64,000 bases of DNA from Acidimicrobiales bacterium (GTDB taxonomy: Bacteria > Actinomycetota > Acidimicrobiia > Acidimicrobiales > Acidimicrobilacustridaceae): contig JALOLR010000004.1 of assembly GCA_025455885.1 (NCBI GenBank), positions 1 through 64,000 of the forward strand, read 5' to 3'. The notes beneath the pieces are model-generated. The model did not search any database. It was given only the letters and a program-made list of their open reading frames with translations, and was not told where the DNA came from. Position 1 is the first letter of the stretch; each line of letters begins with the position of its first letter. Positions 7,952 through 16,814 of this stretch are shown here, one piece after another. Both the position numbers and the translations under genes were made by a program.

Positions 7952-10225
7952 TCAGGCCCCTTCCCCGGAGAGGAACACCGCTCGGAGCAGATCGCCCCGC
8001 TCGAGCAGCTCCTGGGCGGGGCCTTCGAAGCGCACCCGGCCCCGTTCCATGAACACGGCCCGGTCGGCGACCGAGAGGGCCACGTTCACCGACTGCTCGA
8101 CGATCACCATGGTCACCCCTTGCTGCTTCAGGCGCTCGACGACGCCGAGCAGCTCCTGGACGACGACCGGGGCGAGGCCCAGGGAGAGCTCGTCGATGAG
8201 GAGCAGCTCGGGCTCGAGCATCAGGGCCTTGCCGAGGGCGAGCATCTGTTGCTGACCGCCCGACAGCGAACCGGCGCGGTCGGCCATGCGGCTCTCGAGC
8301 TGCGGGAAGGTCTCGAAGACCCGGGCGACTGCGCCCGGTCGGTCGGCGTGGTCGGGGATCTGCCAGCTCCAGACGTCGAGGTTCTCCTTGACCGTCATCG
8401 ACGAGAAGAGGGCCTCACCGCCCGGGATCTGCAACATGCCCAGCCCGACCCGGTACTGAGGATCGACGAGGGTGATGGTGCGCCCGTTCATGCGCACCAC
8501 GCCCCGATCGGGCATCAACAGGCCGCTGACGGCGCGCAGGAGGGTGGACTTGCCGGCGCCGTTGGTGCCGAGCAGGGCGAGGGTCTCGCCCCGCTTGACC
8601 TCGAAGCTCACGTCGAACAGCACCTGCAGGTTGCCGTAGCTGGCGTCGACGTTGCGGACCTGGAGGACGGGGATGTTCTCGGGGTCGGCGGCCATGCGCT
8701 GCTGCTCGACCTGCATCTCGCGCAGCTCGTCGACCATCAGCGAGATGTCACGCTTCATGTACCGCGACCCGTAGATCACCAGCAGGCCGCCGACGAGCGC
8801 CGCGGGCGGCACCACGACGGTGAGGGCGGTGCGCTCGCCGAAGGCGTCGGAGAGCGCACCGGCGATCAGCCCGCCGAAGAAGCCGCCCATCAGGAAGATG
8901 TACACCCCGATCATGGCGAAGGCCTGGGCGCGCATCTGGTACGGGATGATCGCCGACACCGTCGGGCCGACCTGGGTGAAGGCCGCGCCCTGGCAGGCGT
9001 TGGCGATCGTGAAGAAGGCGATCAGGATCGCCGGCTGCTCGAATCGCAGCCCGATGGTGACGGCCGCGCCGTAGCAGAGGATGGCGATGCCCATGGCGGT
9101 GAGGGCCGAGCGGGGGTTGCGGCGGAACAGGCGGTCGCCGTAGCGACCGGCGAGGGGGATGGCCAAGAGCGCACCGGCCCAGGTGATCGAGCCGATCCAG
9201 CCGCGGGTGAAGGCGTCGTAGCCGTAGGAGTCCTCGAGGAGGAGGTTGAAGGCGCTCGGGACGGCGATGAGCGCGAAGCCGAGCACGCCGATCCCGGTGA
9301 CGAGGAAGTAGAACGTGCGGACCTTCTTGAGGCGCTGGAAGGCGGCCGAGAGCCGGACCGGCCCGTCGGCGACGACCTGGGTGGTGTCGCTGCCGAACAC
9401 CGCTTCGCGCTCGTTGCGTCCCCGTTCGGGTTCCTTCTCGCGGAGCAACAGGAGCACGAGGAGGCCGGCCGGGACGGCCAGCACCCAGAACGCCCACCGC
9501 CAGTCGTCGGCGGCGTTGCCGGCCAGCAGCACGACGAGGCCGGCGAGGAACGGGCCGATGACCTGTCCCGCCGGTCGGCCCCACGCCTCGGCGGCGAACA
9601 CCCGGGTGCGGACGCCGATCGGGTACTTGTCGGCCACCAGCGAGGGGGAGATGGGGATCCGGGCCGCGCCGCCGAGGCCGGCCCCCACCCGGGCGATGCC
9701 CATCTGGAAGGAGTTGGCCACGGCGCCGGTGACCACCGCGAACACGCCCCAGAGGCCGGTGGCGGCGGCCAGGACCCTGGTGCGGCTGTAGCGGTCGGCC
9801 AGCCACGCGAACCACAGCGTCGACAGCACGAGGGCCACGCCGCCCAGGCTCTGGAGGCCGATCAGGACGGTGTCGGAGACGTTGAGCGAGTCCTGGATGT
9901 CCGGCCCGAGGACCTGGAGGGCGACCCGGTCGAACTCCTCGACGAGGTTCAGGAGCAGGAGCAACACGACCAGGCTCATGCCCGATCGGCCCACGCCCTC
10001 GCGCAGCGACATCGCCTCGGTCCCGACCCCGGGGAGCTGTTCGTCCGGGAGGACGTCGATGTCGTGCTCGGCGGCCCGCCGCGCCTCCTCCTCGTCGAAG
10101 ATGACCGACGTCAGCGCCGAGAGGTCGACGCCCTCCCCGCTGTCGCCGCTGCCGGCGTCGTCGGTGCCGGCGTCGGCGTCGGTCGTCGCGTCCTCCACTC
10201 GTCCCCCAGTTCGGTTCGAACTCAC
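7952..10225 (-). CDS. MFS permease-LivF ATPase fusion protein
   Basis: The protein has 757 residues from a GTG at 10223-10225. Residues 1-80 are acidic and probably cytosolic. Residues about 80-500 form a 12-helix major-facilitator permease with the loop-2 motif AWLADRYSRTRVL and a duplicate GRYGDRLFRRNPR in the second half. Residues 519-757 are a LivF-type ABC ATPase: Walker A GTNGAGKST at 553, signature SLSGGQQQ near 654, Walker B LLLIDELSLGLAP near 674. LivF normally is a free cytoplasmic subunit; fusing it to a secondary transporter is odd. It is co-transcribed with the LivH-LivM-LivG fusion, so the two together hold exactly one LivH, LivM, LivG and LivF plus an extra permease. Whether the MFS part transports, docks the ATPase or senses ligand cannot be told. 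Confidence 0.92.
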   Translation of the reverse strand: MSSNRTGGRVEDATTDADAGTDDAGSGDSGEGVDLSALTSVIFDEEEARRAAEHDIDVLPDEQLPGVGTEAMSLREGVGRSGMSLVVLLLLLNLVEEFDRVALQVLGPDIQDSLNVSDTVLIGLQSLGGVALVLSTLWFAWLADRYSRTRVLAAATGLWGVFAVVTGAVANSFQMGIARVGAGLGGAARIPISPSLVADKYPIGVRTRVFAAEAWGRPAGQVIGPFLAGLVVLLAGNAADDWRWAFWVLAVPAGLLVLLLLREKEPERGRNEREAVFGSDTTQVVADGPVRLSAAFQRLKKVRTFYFLVTGIGVLGFALIAVPSAFNLLLEDSYGYDAFTRGWIGSITWAGALLAIPLAGRYGDRLFRRNPRSALTAMGIAILCYGAAVTIGLRFEQPAILIAFFTIANACQGAAFTQVGPTVSAIIPYQMRAQAFAMIGVYIFLMGGFFGGLIAGALSDAFGERTALTVVVPPAALVGGLLVIYGSRYMKRDISLMVDELREMQVEQQRMAADPENIPVLQVRNVDASYGNLQVLFDVSFEVKRGETLALLGTNGAGKSTLLRAVSGLLMPDRGVVRMNGRTITLVDPQYRVGLGMLQIPGGEALFSSMTVKENLDVWSWQIPDHADRPGAVARVFETFPQLESRMADRAGSLSGGQQQMLALGKALMLEPELLLIDELSLGLAPVVVQELLGVVERLKQQGVTMVIVEQSVNVALSVADRAVFMERGRVRFEGPAQELLERGDLLRAVFLSGEGA

Positions 10226-10391
10226 GGCCCGTGGTCCGGGCCTCTCGCGGTGATGGTCGGCGACGATAACCCGCAGCCGGATTGACGTGATCCAGGCCTG
10301 TGACCGGTGCCACCCGCCCGCGAACTACAGTAGGTGACTCGGGTCACACCTCGCGCCGCCCGGCGCGGGCCCGTCACCTTCAGGGGGACAC
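10226..10391. promoter_or_regulatory. Divergent promoter region, transporter fusions / binding lipoproteins
   Basis: This is a 166-bp non-coding gap between the minus-strand transporter operon and the plus-strand binding-protein genes. It must hold both promoters. The first lipoprotein has a clear AGGGGGA ribosome-binding site just before its ATG. A possible minus-strand -10 TATCGT lies at 10262-10267. I found no convincing operator palindrome. Confidence 0.5.
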
Positions 10392-11819
10392 ATGAGTCGG
10401 TACCGGTGGAGGGCGCTCGTCGCCCTGGTGATGGCGCTCGGACTGATCGCCGCAGCCTGTAGCAGCGACGACGAGGGTTCGAGCTCGGACACGACCGAGG
10501 CCCAGGAGCTCACCGCCTCCGACATCGGGGTGACGGCCGAGACCATCAAGATCGGCGTCGGCGTCGCCGACCTCGACGGCTTGCGGGCCAGTGGCATCTC
10601 CCTCCCCGCCGCGCTCACCACCGCCAACCTGTCGAAGCGCGTGACGTCGTACTTCGACGACTGGAACGCCGCGAACGGCATCAACGGCCGGATGATCGAG
10701 CCGGTCGTGCTCACGTGGGACCCCACCAAGCCGGCCACCCAGGACCAGTTCTGCGCGGAGGCCACCGTCGACAACGAGCTCTTCGCGGTCACCGTGTCGA
10801 GCGGCCTGAACAACAAGACCGTCGACTGCCTGCTCGACGCCGGGATGCTCACCTACTTCGGCGAGTTCGCCGCCCAGGCCTCCCACGACACCGGCCTGCT
10901 GATCACCATCCCGCCGCCCGTCGAGACCGCCGCCAGCGCGGGGGCGAACGCCGCCGTGGAGTCCGGCATCGTCACCGAGGGCGACGTCGTCGGCATCCTG
11001 GCCGGCAACGGCCCCGACCAGATCGCCGCGTCGGCAGCCGCCAAGCAGATCTTCGAGGACGCCGGCTACACCGTCGAAGCCGTCGAGGTGAACACCCTCC
11101 AGGGCGACGTCGGGGCCATCAACCAGGAGACCGGCGCCGCCGTCGGGACGTTCAAGGCCGCCGGGGTCACCAATGTGATGATCGTGCTGCCCTTCACCAA
11201 CCAGGGTGGCTTCTATGACGCCGCCGGCACCGACTTCGAGATCACGGTGCTCGACACTGCGTCGGCCAACTGCACGCCCTTCGGCGCCAGCCGTGCCGCC
11301 GCGGGCGCTCTCGGCGCCACCTGCATCACCGTGTGGGACAACCAGAACACCGCCGACGGCGCGGTCCGCGAGGAAACCGAGTTCGAGCAGGAGTGCCGGG
11401 CGCACTTCGACGAGGTCTTCGCCGCAGAGTTCCCGACCGCCTCGTCGCCGGGTGTCCCCTCCGGTCAGGTCATCGACCTGCCCGACGGGACGCAGCTGAG
11501 CTCCGACTACGACGGGTTCGCCTGCACGCTGGCCAACATCATGAAGGGCTCGCTGGAGGGCGCCGGTGCCGACCTCACCCGTGAGTCGGCCTACGACGCC
11601 GCGCTGGCGCTCGGTGACGTGCCGATCGCGCTGGCCTCCGACGGCCAGGGCACGCTCGAGGAGGGCAAGACCTTCGCCTCGAACTTCGTGCACTCGGTCG
11701 TGCTGACCGCCGCCACGGTGGACACGCCGAAGACCGCGGGAGGCACGTTCGGGGGCTGCCCCGCCCCTGTCAACTGCTGGGTGCCGACGTCCGACCAGTG
11801 GTTCACCATCCCCCGCTAG
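10392..11819 (+). CDS. LivK-type substrate-binding lipoprotein (paralogue 1)
   Basis: The protein has 475 residues. Its N-terminus MSRYRWR, hydrophobic stretch and lipobox ending in Cys23 (LIAAACSSDD) mark it as an exported lipoprotein. The mature part is a periplasmic-binding-protein type I fold of the LivK family: TAETIKIGVGVADLDG, a central NELFAV segment, and lobe-crossing NTLQGDVGAINQE. It would deliver ligand to the fused LIV permease encoded divergently 166 bp away. A second, strongly similar gene follows at 11977. The ligand is not known; related proteins bind branched-chain amino acids, amides or hydrophobic acids. Confidence 0.9.
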   Translation: MSRYRWRALVALVMALGLIAAACSSDDEGSSSDTTEAQELTASDIGVTAETIKIGVGVADLDGLRASGISLPAALTTANLSKRVTSYFDDWNAANGINGRMIEPVVLTWDPTKPATQDQFCAEATVDNELFAVTVSSGLNNKTVDCLLDAGMLTYFGEFAAQASHDTGLLITIPPPVETAASAGANAAVESGIVTEGDVVGILAGNGPDQIAASAAAKQIFEDAGYTVEAVEVNTLQGDVGAINQETGAAVGTFKAAGVTNVMIVLPFTNQGGFYDAAGTDFEITVLDTASANCTPFGASRAAAGALGATCITVWDNQNTADGAVREETEFEQECRAHFDEVFAAEFPTASSPGVPSGQVIDLPDGTQLSSDYDGFACTLANIMKGSLEGAGADLTRESAYDAALALGDVPIALASDGQGTLEEGKTFASNFVHSVVLTAATVDTPKTAGGTFGGCPAPVNCWVPTSDQWFTIPR

Positions 11820-11848
11820 GGCGAGCCACCGCAGGACCCGAACCGACG

Positions 11849-11875
11849 GGAGCCCCGGCCGTGCGCCGGGGCTCC
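11849..11875 (+). terminator. GC-rich hairpin between tandem lipoprotein genes
   Basis: A perfect 11-bp stem GGAGCCCCGGC (11849-11859) / GCCGGGGCTCC (11865-11875) with a 5-nt loop lies 29 bp after the first lipoprotein stop. There is no U-tract, as is common in high-GC actinobacteria. It may end or attenuate read-through into the second copy. Confidence 0.65.
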
Positions 11876-11976
11876 TGCGCGTCACCGGCCGGTCACCGGG
11901 CATCCCTGCCCGCTCGTCGTTAGGGTTGAGGACGACGCCGAAGCTCGGGCGTCCGGCTCTCGGGGGGGAGATCGAC

Positions 11977-13407
11977 ATGGGTGGACGACGAGGTAGCGGC
12001 TTCGCCGTGCTCGCCGCGACGGTGCTCGTCATGGCGGCGTGCAGCAGCGACGACGGCGGTGGCGGGACGACGGCGACGGAGACGGCGAGCGAGGCGCGGA
12101 CCGCGTCCGACGTCGGGGTCACCGCCGACACGATCAGGATCGGTGTCGGGGTGAGCGATCTCGACGGCTTGCGCGCCGGTGGCATCTCGCTCCCCGCCGC
12201 CTTGACGACTCGCAACATGTCGATGCGCGTCACCTCCTACATCGACGAGTGGAACGCTGCCGGGGGCATCAACGACCGGATGATCGAACCGGTGGTGCTC
12301 ACGTGGGACCCCACGAAGCCCGACACCCAGGACCGCTTCTGCGCCGAGGCCACCGTCGACAACGAGCTCTTCGCGGTGATCGTGCCGATCGGGCTGAACA
12401 ACCGCACGGTCGACTGCCTCCTCGACGCCGGGATGCTCACCTACTTCGGGGACTTCGCGGCGCAGGCCTCCCATGACACCGGCCTGTTGCTCACCGTGGC
12501 ACCGCCGGTCGAGATCGGTGCGGCGGCCGGCACAAGCGCCGTCGTGGAGTCGGGCACCATCCCCGACGGCGACACCGTCGGCGTGCTGGCCGGGAACGGT
12601 CCGGCCGACGCTGCCGGTGCCGCCGCGACCCGCGAGATCCTCGAGGGGGCCGGCTACAACGTGGAGCTCGTGGAGCTGAACACCCTCCAGGGCGACGTCG
12701 GCGCCATCAACCAGGAGTCGGCCGCGGCGGTGGGCACGTTCCGGGCGGCCGGTGTGGGGCACGTGCTCATGCTCTTGAACTTCACGAACCAGTCGGGCTT
12801 CTACGATGCCGCCGGCACCGACTTCACGGTCACCGTGATCGACATCTCGCCGTCGAACTGCACCCCGTTCGGAGCGAGCCGCACCCCTCCGGCGGCCATG
12901 GGCACGACGTGCATCGCGGCGTGGGACAACTCCAACACCGCGGAGGGCGGGCTGCGGGCGGACAACCAGTTCGAGGCCGAGTGCCGTGCCCACTTCGACG
13001 AGGTGTTCGCCTCGGAGTTCCCGACCCCGTCGTCGCCCGGGGTCCCGTCCGGGCAGGTCATCACCCTCCCCGACGGCACCCAGCTCAGTTCGGACTACGC
13101 CTGGATGGACTGCACCATGACCAACGTGATGGAGCAGTCCCTGCGAGGCGCCGGGATCAACCCCACCCGGCAGTCCGCCCACGACGCCGCGCTGGCGCTC
13201 GGCGAGATGCCCGTGGCCAACGCCTCCGACGGTCAGGGGACGTACGGCCCGGGCAAGACGTTCCTGGCGGACTGGGTGCACCCCCTGGAGCTGACCCCGG
13301 CGTCGCTCGACACCCCGAAGAACGCCCAGGGCACCTACAACGGCTGCCCCGCCCCGGTGAACTGCTGGGTGCCGACGTCCGACCAGTGGTTCCCGATCGA
13401 GCCCTGA
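11977..13407 (+). CDS. LivK-type substrate-binding lipoprotein (paralogue 2)
   Basis: The protein has 476 residues, taking the ATG at 11977 that follows a GGGGGGAG ribosome-binding site; an in-frame ATG 51 bp earlier lacks such a site. The lipobox ends at Cys22 (VMAACSSDD). It aligns end to end with the preceding protein, sharing SGISLPAALTT-like, DPTKP, TVDNELFAV and the identical tail CPAPVNCWVPTSDQWF, so it is a tandem duplicate. Differences cluster around the ligand-contact middle segments (SSGLNNKT versus PIGLNNRT), consistent with divergence in ligand range. Both copies probably feed the same fused permease. Confidence 0.9.
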   Translation: MGGRRGSGFAVLAATVLVMAACSSDDGGGGTTATETASEARTASDVGVTADTIRIGVGVSDLDGLRAGGISLPAALTTRNMSMRVTSYIDEWNAAGGINDRMIEPVVLTWDPTKPDTQDRFCAEATVDNELFAVIVPIGLNNRTVDCLLDAGMLTYFGDFAAQASHDTGLLLTVAPPVEIGAAAGTSAVVESGTIPDGDTVGVLAGNGPADAAGAAATREILEGAGYNVELVELNTLQGDVGAINQESAAAVGTFRAAGVGHVLMLLNFTNQSGFYDAAGTDFTVTVIDISPSNCTPFGASRTPPAAMGTTCIAAWDNSNTAEGGLRADNQFEAECRAHFDEVFASEFPTPSSPGVPSGQVITLPDGTQLSSDYAWMDCTMTNVMEQSLRGAGINPTRQSAHDAALALGEMPVANASDGQGTYGPGKTFLADWVHPLELTPASLDTPKNAQGTYNGCPAPVNCWVPTSDQWFPIEP

Positions 13408-13412
13408 GCAGG

Positions 13413-13446
13413 GGCGCCGGCGGGGCGCCGGGAACGCCGGTTCCGG
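13413..13446. terminator. Inverted repeats between convergent genes
   Basis: The short gap between the convergent lipoprotein and CaiB genes holds GGCGCC-GGCGG-GGCGCC (13413-13429) and an imperfect CCGGgAAC/GTTCCGG hairpin reaching into 13445. Either could act as a bidirectional terminator. No U-tract is present. Confidence 0.4.
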
Positions 13447-14694
13447 TCAGGCGATGACGCCGCGGTCGCGCAGGTCGGCCAGACGGGCGGCGTCGAGGCC
13501 GAGCTCGTCGCCCAGCACGGCGTCGGTGTGCTCGCCGAGCCACGGCATCCGCTCCTCGGGCCCGTCGGCCATCTTCGACAGCTTCACGGGGTTGCCGGGT
13601 GTGAGCACGGGATCGCCCCCGTCGGGGCGGGGGATCTCCACGAGCATGTTCCGCGCCGCGACGTGGGGGTCGTCGATCACCTGGGGGGCGGTGAGGCACG
13701 GCCCGGCGGCCACCCCCGCGTCGGCCAGCGCCCGACAGGCCTCGATGTTGGTCTTGTCGGCCGCCCAGGCGTCGATGCCGGGGCGCAGCACGTCGTCCAT
13801 GTGCGCGCGCCACCCGGCCCGGGTGGCCAGCCGCTCGTCGGTCAGCCAGTCGGGCCGGCCCACCAGGTTGGCGAGCCGCTCGAACTCGTGCTCGCGCCCG
13901 ACCTGCACGATGAACCAGCCGTTCGAGGCCTGGAACCCGTCGAGGATCATGGCGAGGCCCTGGCCCGGCTCGGGCCGCAGGCCCATCGACCAGAAGTTCG
14001 TGACGAGATCGGTCATGGCCACCATGGCGTCGAACATGGCCACGTCGAGGTACTGGCCCTCGCCGGTGCGGTCGCGGTGGCGCAGGGCGGCGAGCAGGCC
14101 GATCGTCGCGAACAGCGCCGTGCCGATGTCGCCGAGCGCCCCGACCGGCGACACCACCGGCGGCCGCCCCGGCTCGCGCTTGTAGTCGTAGATCCCGCTC
14201 ATGGCCTCGGCGACGGCCGCGTAGGCCGGCCAGCCGTCATAGGGCGTCTCGACGGTGTTGCCGAACCCGGACACGGACACGTAGACGACCGCCGGGTGCA
14301 CGACGGCGACGTCGTCGTAGCCGAGGCCCATCCGCCGGAGCGCCCCGCCCTTGAAGTTCTCCGCGACCACGTCGAACCTCGGGGCCAGGTCGAGGACGAG
14401 CTGGCGGCCCTCCGGGGCCTTGAGGTCGACGCAGATCGACCGCTTGCCCAGGTTGTTGCGCAGGAAGGTGGCCCCCACCGTGCGTCCGTCGGGGTCGGTG
14501 ACCGACGGCTGGGACCCACGGCCGAGGTCACCGCCCTTCGTGCTCTCGACCTTGACGACGTCGGCGCCGAGGCGGGCCAGCAGCTGGGTGGCGTAGGGGA
14601 GGGCCTGCATCTGCTCGAGAGCCAGGACGCGAACCCCGTCGAGGGGGCGACCGAAGGGCAGGGCGTCAGCGTTGCCGATCTCTCCGAGTTGCAT
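13447..14694 (-). CDS. CaiB/BaiF family III CoA-transferase
   Basis: The protein has 415 residues from the ATG at 14692-14694. Family hallmarks are LDGVRVLALEQMQALPYATQLLARLGADVVKVE at the start, RNNLGKRSICVDLK near residue 90, and GDIGTALFATIGLLAAL, which holds the catalytic Asp. It moves CoA between carboxylic acids. A TAGGGT box (14702-14707) ends 7 nt before the ATG, indicating a leaderless transcript and supporting this start; the much longer upstream frame is antisense-like. It lies downstream of the molybdopterin and F420-type oxidoreductases on the same strand but has its own promoter signature. Confidence 0.92.
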   Translation of the reverse strand: MQLGEIGNADALPFGRPLDGVRVLALEQMQALPYATQLLARLGADVVKVESTKGGDLGRGSQPSVTDPDGRTVGATFLRNNLGKRSICVDLKAPEGRQLVLDLAPRFDVVAENFKGGALRRMGLGYDDVAVVHPAVVYVSVSGFGNTVETPYDGWPAYAAVAEAMSGIYDYKREPGRPPVVSPVGALGDIGTALFATIGLLAALRHRDRTGEGQYLDVAMFDAMVAMTDLVTNFWSMGLRPEPGQGLAMILDGFQASNGWFIVQVGREHEFERLANLVGRPDWLTDERLATRAGWRAHMDDVLRPGIDAWAADKTNIEACRALADAGVAAGPCLTAPQVIDDPHVAARNMLVEIPRPDGGDPVLTPGNPVKLSKMADGPEERMPWLGEHTDAVLGDELGLDAARLADLRDRGVIA

Positions 14695-14729
14695 GGCGGC
14701 GACCCTACCGGCGACCGCCGGCCCGGTGG

Positions 14730-16814
14730 TCAGACCGCCTCGACCTCGACGGGGATGCCGGTGAGCTGCGACATCGTGCTCGTCGGGTCGAAGGACCCGG
14801 GGCCGGTGGGGGAGAGCGCGTTGACGTTCACCCCCGGGAACCGCTGGGCGACCGGCATGCCGCTCGTGGCGGCGTTGCCGAACCCGTGGGTCATGGCCAC
14901 GACCCCCGGGCGGAGGGTGTCGTCGACCTTGGCGAGCGCCTCCACGGAACCGAAGGCGTTCGACACCCGGACCCGGACCCCGTCGGTGACGGCGAGGCGC
15001 TCGGCGTCGACCGGGCTCAGGAACAGGGGGTTGTCGGCGCCGATGCCCTTCTTCAGCCGCTCGACGTTCTGCATGGCGGAGTTGATCGTGCGCGACGTGC
15101 GCCGGGTGATCAGCTTGAGCTGGTCGGCCGGCTCGGCGAGGAGCTCGTCGAACATGGTGACGGCCCGCTCGCGGGCGGGGGCCAGCATGGCGGGGGCGCC
15201 GTCGAGGGTGCCGGTGGGCGTCATCCGGTCGAGGAACCCACCCGTCCCGAGCGGGCCGAGCACGGCGATGCCCGCGTCCGCGGCGCGCAGCTCGGCCATC
15301 GACAGGCCATGGGCGGCGAGGGCCCCGTCGTGCAGCATCGCCAGCACGTCGGCCTCGGGTCCGAAGATCGGAGGGTGGCCGAGGCGCGCGCCGAGGGCGG
15401 CGAAGACGTCGCGCTCGGCCCGCCGTTCCCCGCGTGGCGCGACCAGCGGGCCCGTCCACTGCACGTACGGCTCGGGCTGGGTGCCCTGCACGAAGGTGTT
15501 CATGTCCTCGCGCTCGAACCAGTCGGACATGGGCAGCACGTAGTCGGCCACCTCGCCGGTGGCGTTGCGGTAGTAGTCGAGCGTCACGAGCAGGTCGAGC
15601 CCGGCGAGGGCCTCGGTCAGCTCGTCACCGCCGCCGATGCTGAGCGCGGGGTTGCCGGCCACGCTGACGAGCGCCCGGATCGGTTGCTCGGGGTCGCGGA
15701 GCATCTCGACGAGCAGTGCGCCGGGCTGTCCGCCCGAGGTCGGGCGGTAGGCCCCCCACGGCGTGTCGGTGTAGCCCTCCGGGCCCGCCTCGACCGAGCG
15801 CGGCGGCGGATCGGTGGCTCTCGCCACACCGACGTTGCCGCCGGGTCGGTCGAGGTTGCCCGTGAGCAGGACGAGCATCTGCAGGAGCCAGTAGGCGAGC
15901 GCGCCGTGGCGGCCCATGTTCACGCCGGTGGAGAGGTGGGCCGACGCGGTGGGAGCCGCGGCGAAGTCGTGGGCCATCGTGGCGATGACCGAGGCGTCCA
16001 CGCCGACGACGTCGGCCACCCTCTCGGGTGCGAACCCGCTGACGAAGGACCGCAGCTCGTCGAGGTCGGTGACCCGGGCCGCGCCGTCGGGGTCGAAGCC
16101 GACCGTCCGGTCGATCTCGCAGAGCATCGCGGCGAGCAGGTAGACGTCGGTGTCGGGGCGGATCTGGATCGTCTCGCCGACGTTCGGCTCGCCGTGGCGA
16201 GGGTCGACGAAGCGCACGACCCCGCCCCGGGCCTCGATGGCGGCGAGACGGCCGACCGGGTCGGGCACGGAGAGGAACGAGCCCTTGCTGACCCGGGGGT
16301 TGGTGCCGAGCAGGAGCAGGTGGTCGGTCCGGTCGAGGTCGGGGATCAGGTGGACCTGGGCCGACCCCCACAGCAGCTCGGCGACGGCGAACTTGTTGGC
16401 GCAGTCCTGGGAGGCGGCGGTGAAGAGGCGGTCGGAGCCGAGCTGGAGCAGGAACAGCCCGGCGGCCGGCCCGGCGGTGGCGTTGAACGCCGTGGGGTTG
16501 CCCAGGTACAGCGCCACCGCCGACGGTCCGTGCTCCTCGACGATCGCGCCCAGGCGGGCGGCGATGTCGTCGAGAGCCCCGTCCCAGTCGACCTCGGTGA
16601 CGGTCCCGTCGGCGGCGCGGCGCTGCGGGCGGTCGACCCGTGCGGGGTCGTCGTGGATCTCGGCGGCGAGGAGTCCCTTGTTGCACGCGAAGCCGGAGGT
16701 GACCGGGTGGTCGCGGTCGGGCCGCAGGCGGGTGACACGACCGGCCTCGACCTCGGCGACGAGGCCACACCCCACCTCGCAGAGCCGGCAGTAGGTGCGG
16801 TGGCGGGAGCTCAC
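14730..16814 (-). CDS. Molybdopterin-dependent [4Fe-4S] oxidoreductase
   Basis: The protein has 694 residues. The N-terminal cluster motif Cys9-x2-Cys12-x3-Cys16-x27-Cys44 binds a [4Fe-4S] centre as in formate dehydrogenase/DMSO-reductase relatives. The molybdopterin core follows, with LLLLGTNPRVSKGS, VRFVDPRHGEP and ADYVLPMSDWFEREDMN. A C-terminal dinucleotide-binding barrel starts near residue 580 (NPLFLSPVDAERLAV). No Tat signal is visible, so it should be cytosolic. The start GTG overlaps the TGA of the upstream F420-type oxidoreductase as GTGA, fixing the start and implying coupling. The substrate is unknown; the partners suggest an unusual CoA-linked or carboxylic substrate. Confidence 0.9.
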   Translation of the reverse strand: MSSRHRTYCRLCEVGCGLVAEVEAGRVTRLRPDRDHPVTSGFACNKGLLAAEIHDDPARVDRPQRRAADGTVTEVDWDGALDDIAARLGAIVEEHGPSAVALYLGNPTAFNATAGPAAGLFLLQLGSDRLFTAASQDCANKFAVAELLWGSAQVHLIPDLDRTDHLLLLGTNPRVSKGSFLSVPDPVGRLAAIEARGGVVRFVDPRHGEPNVGETIQIRPDTDVYLLAAMLCEIDRTVGFDPDGAARVTDLDELRSFVSGFAPERVADVVGVDASVIATMAHDFAAAPTASAHLSTGVNMGRHGALAYWLLQMLVLLTGNLDRPGGNVGVARATDPPPRSVEAGPEGYTDTPWGAYRPTSGGQPGALLVEMLRDPEQPIRALVSVAGNPALSIGGGDELTEALAGLDLLVTLDYYRNATGEVADYVLPMSDWFEREDMNTFVQGTQPEPYVQWTGPLVAPRGERRAERDVFAALGARLGHPPIFGPEADVLAMLHDGALAAHGLSMAELRAADAGIAVLGPLGTGGFLDRMTPTGTLDGAPAMLAPARERAVTMFDELLAEPADQLKLITRRTSRTINSAMQNVERLKKGIGADNPLFLSPVDAERLAVTDGVRVRVSNAFGSVEALAKVDDTLRPGVVAMTHGFGNAATSGMPVAQRFPGVNVNALSPTGPGSFDPTSTMSQLTGIPVEVEAV

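Noticed and set aside
7919-10285. 788-residue plus-strand open frame opposite the MFS-LivF gene
   Set aside because: Composition is His/Glu/Gly/Arg-rich with no domain, and the opposite strand encodes a complete recognisable fusion; it is a GC-driven antisense shadow.
10380-12233. 617-residue minus-strand open frame across both lipoprotein genes
   Set aside because: It lies opposite two clear lipoproteins and spans the terminator hairpin; low-complexity shadow.
14695-15459. N-terminal extension of the CaiB frame
   Set aside because: It overlaps the molybdopterin gene in another frame, is Arg/Pro-rich, and the leaderless box supports the ATG at 14694.
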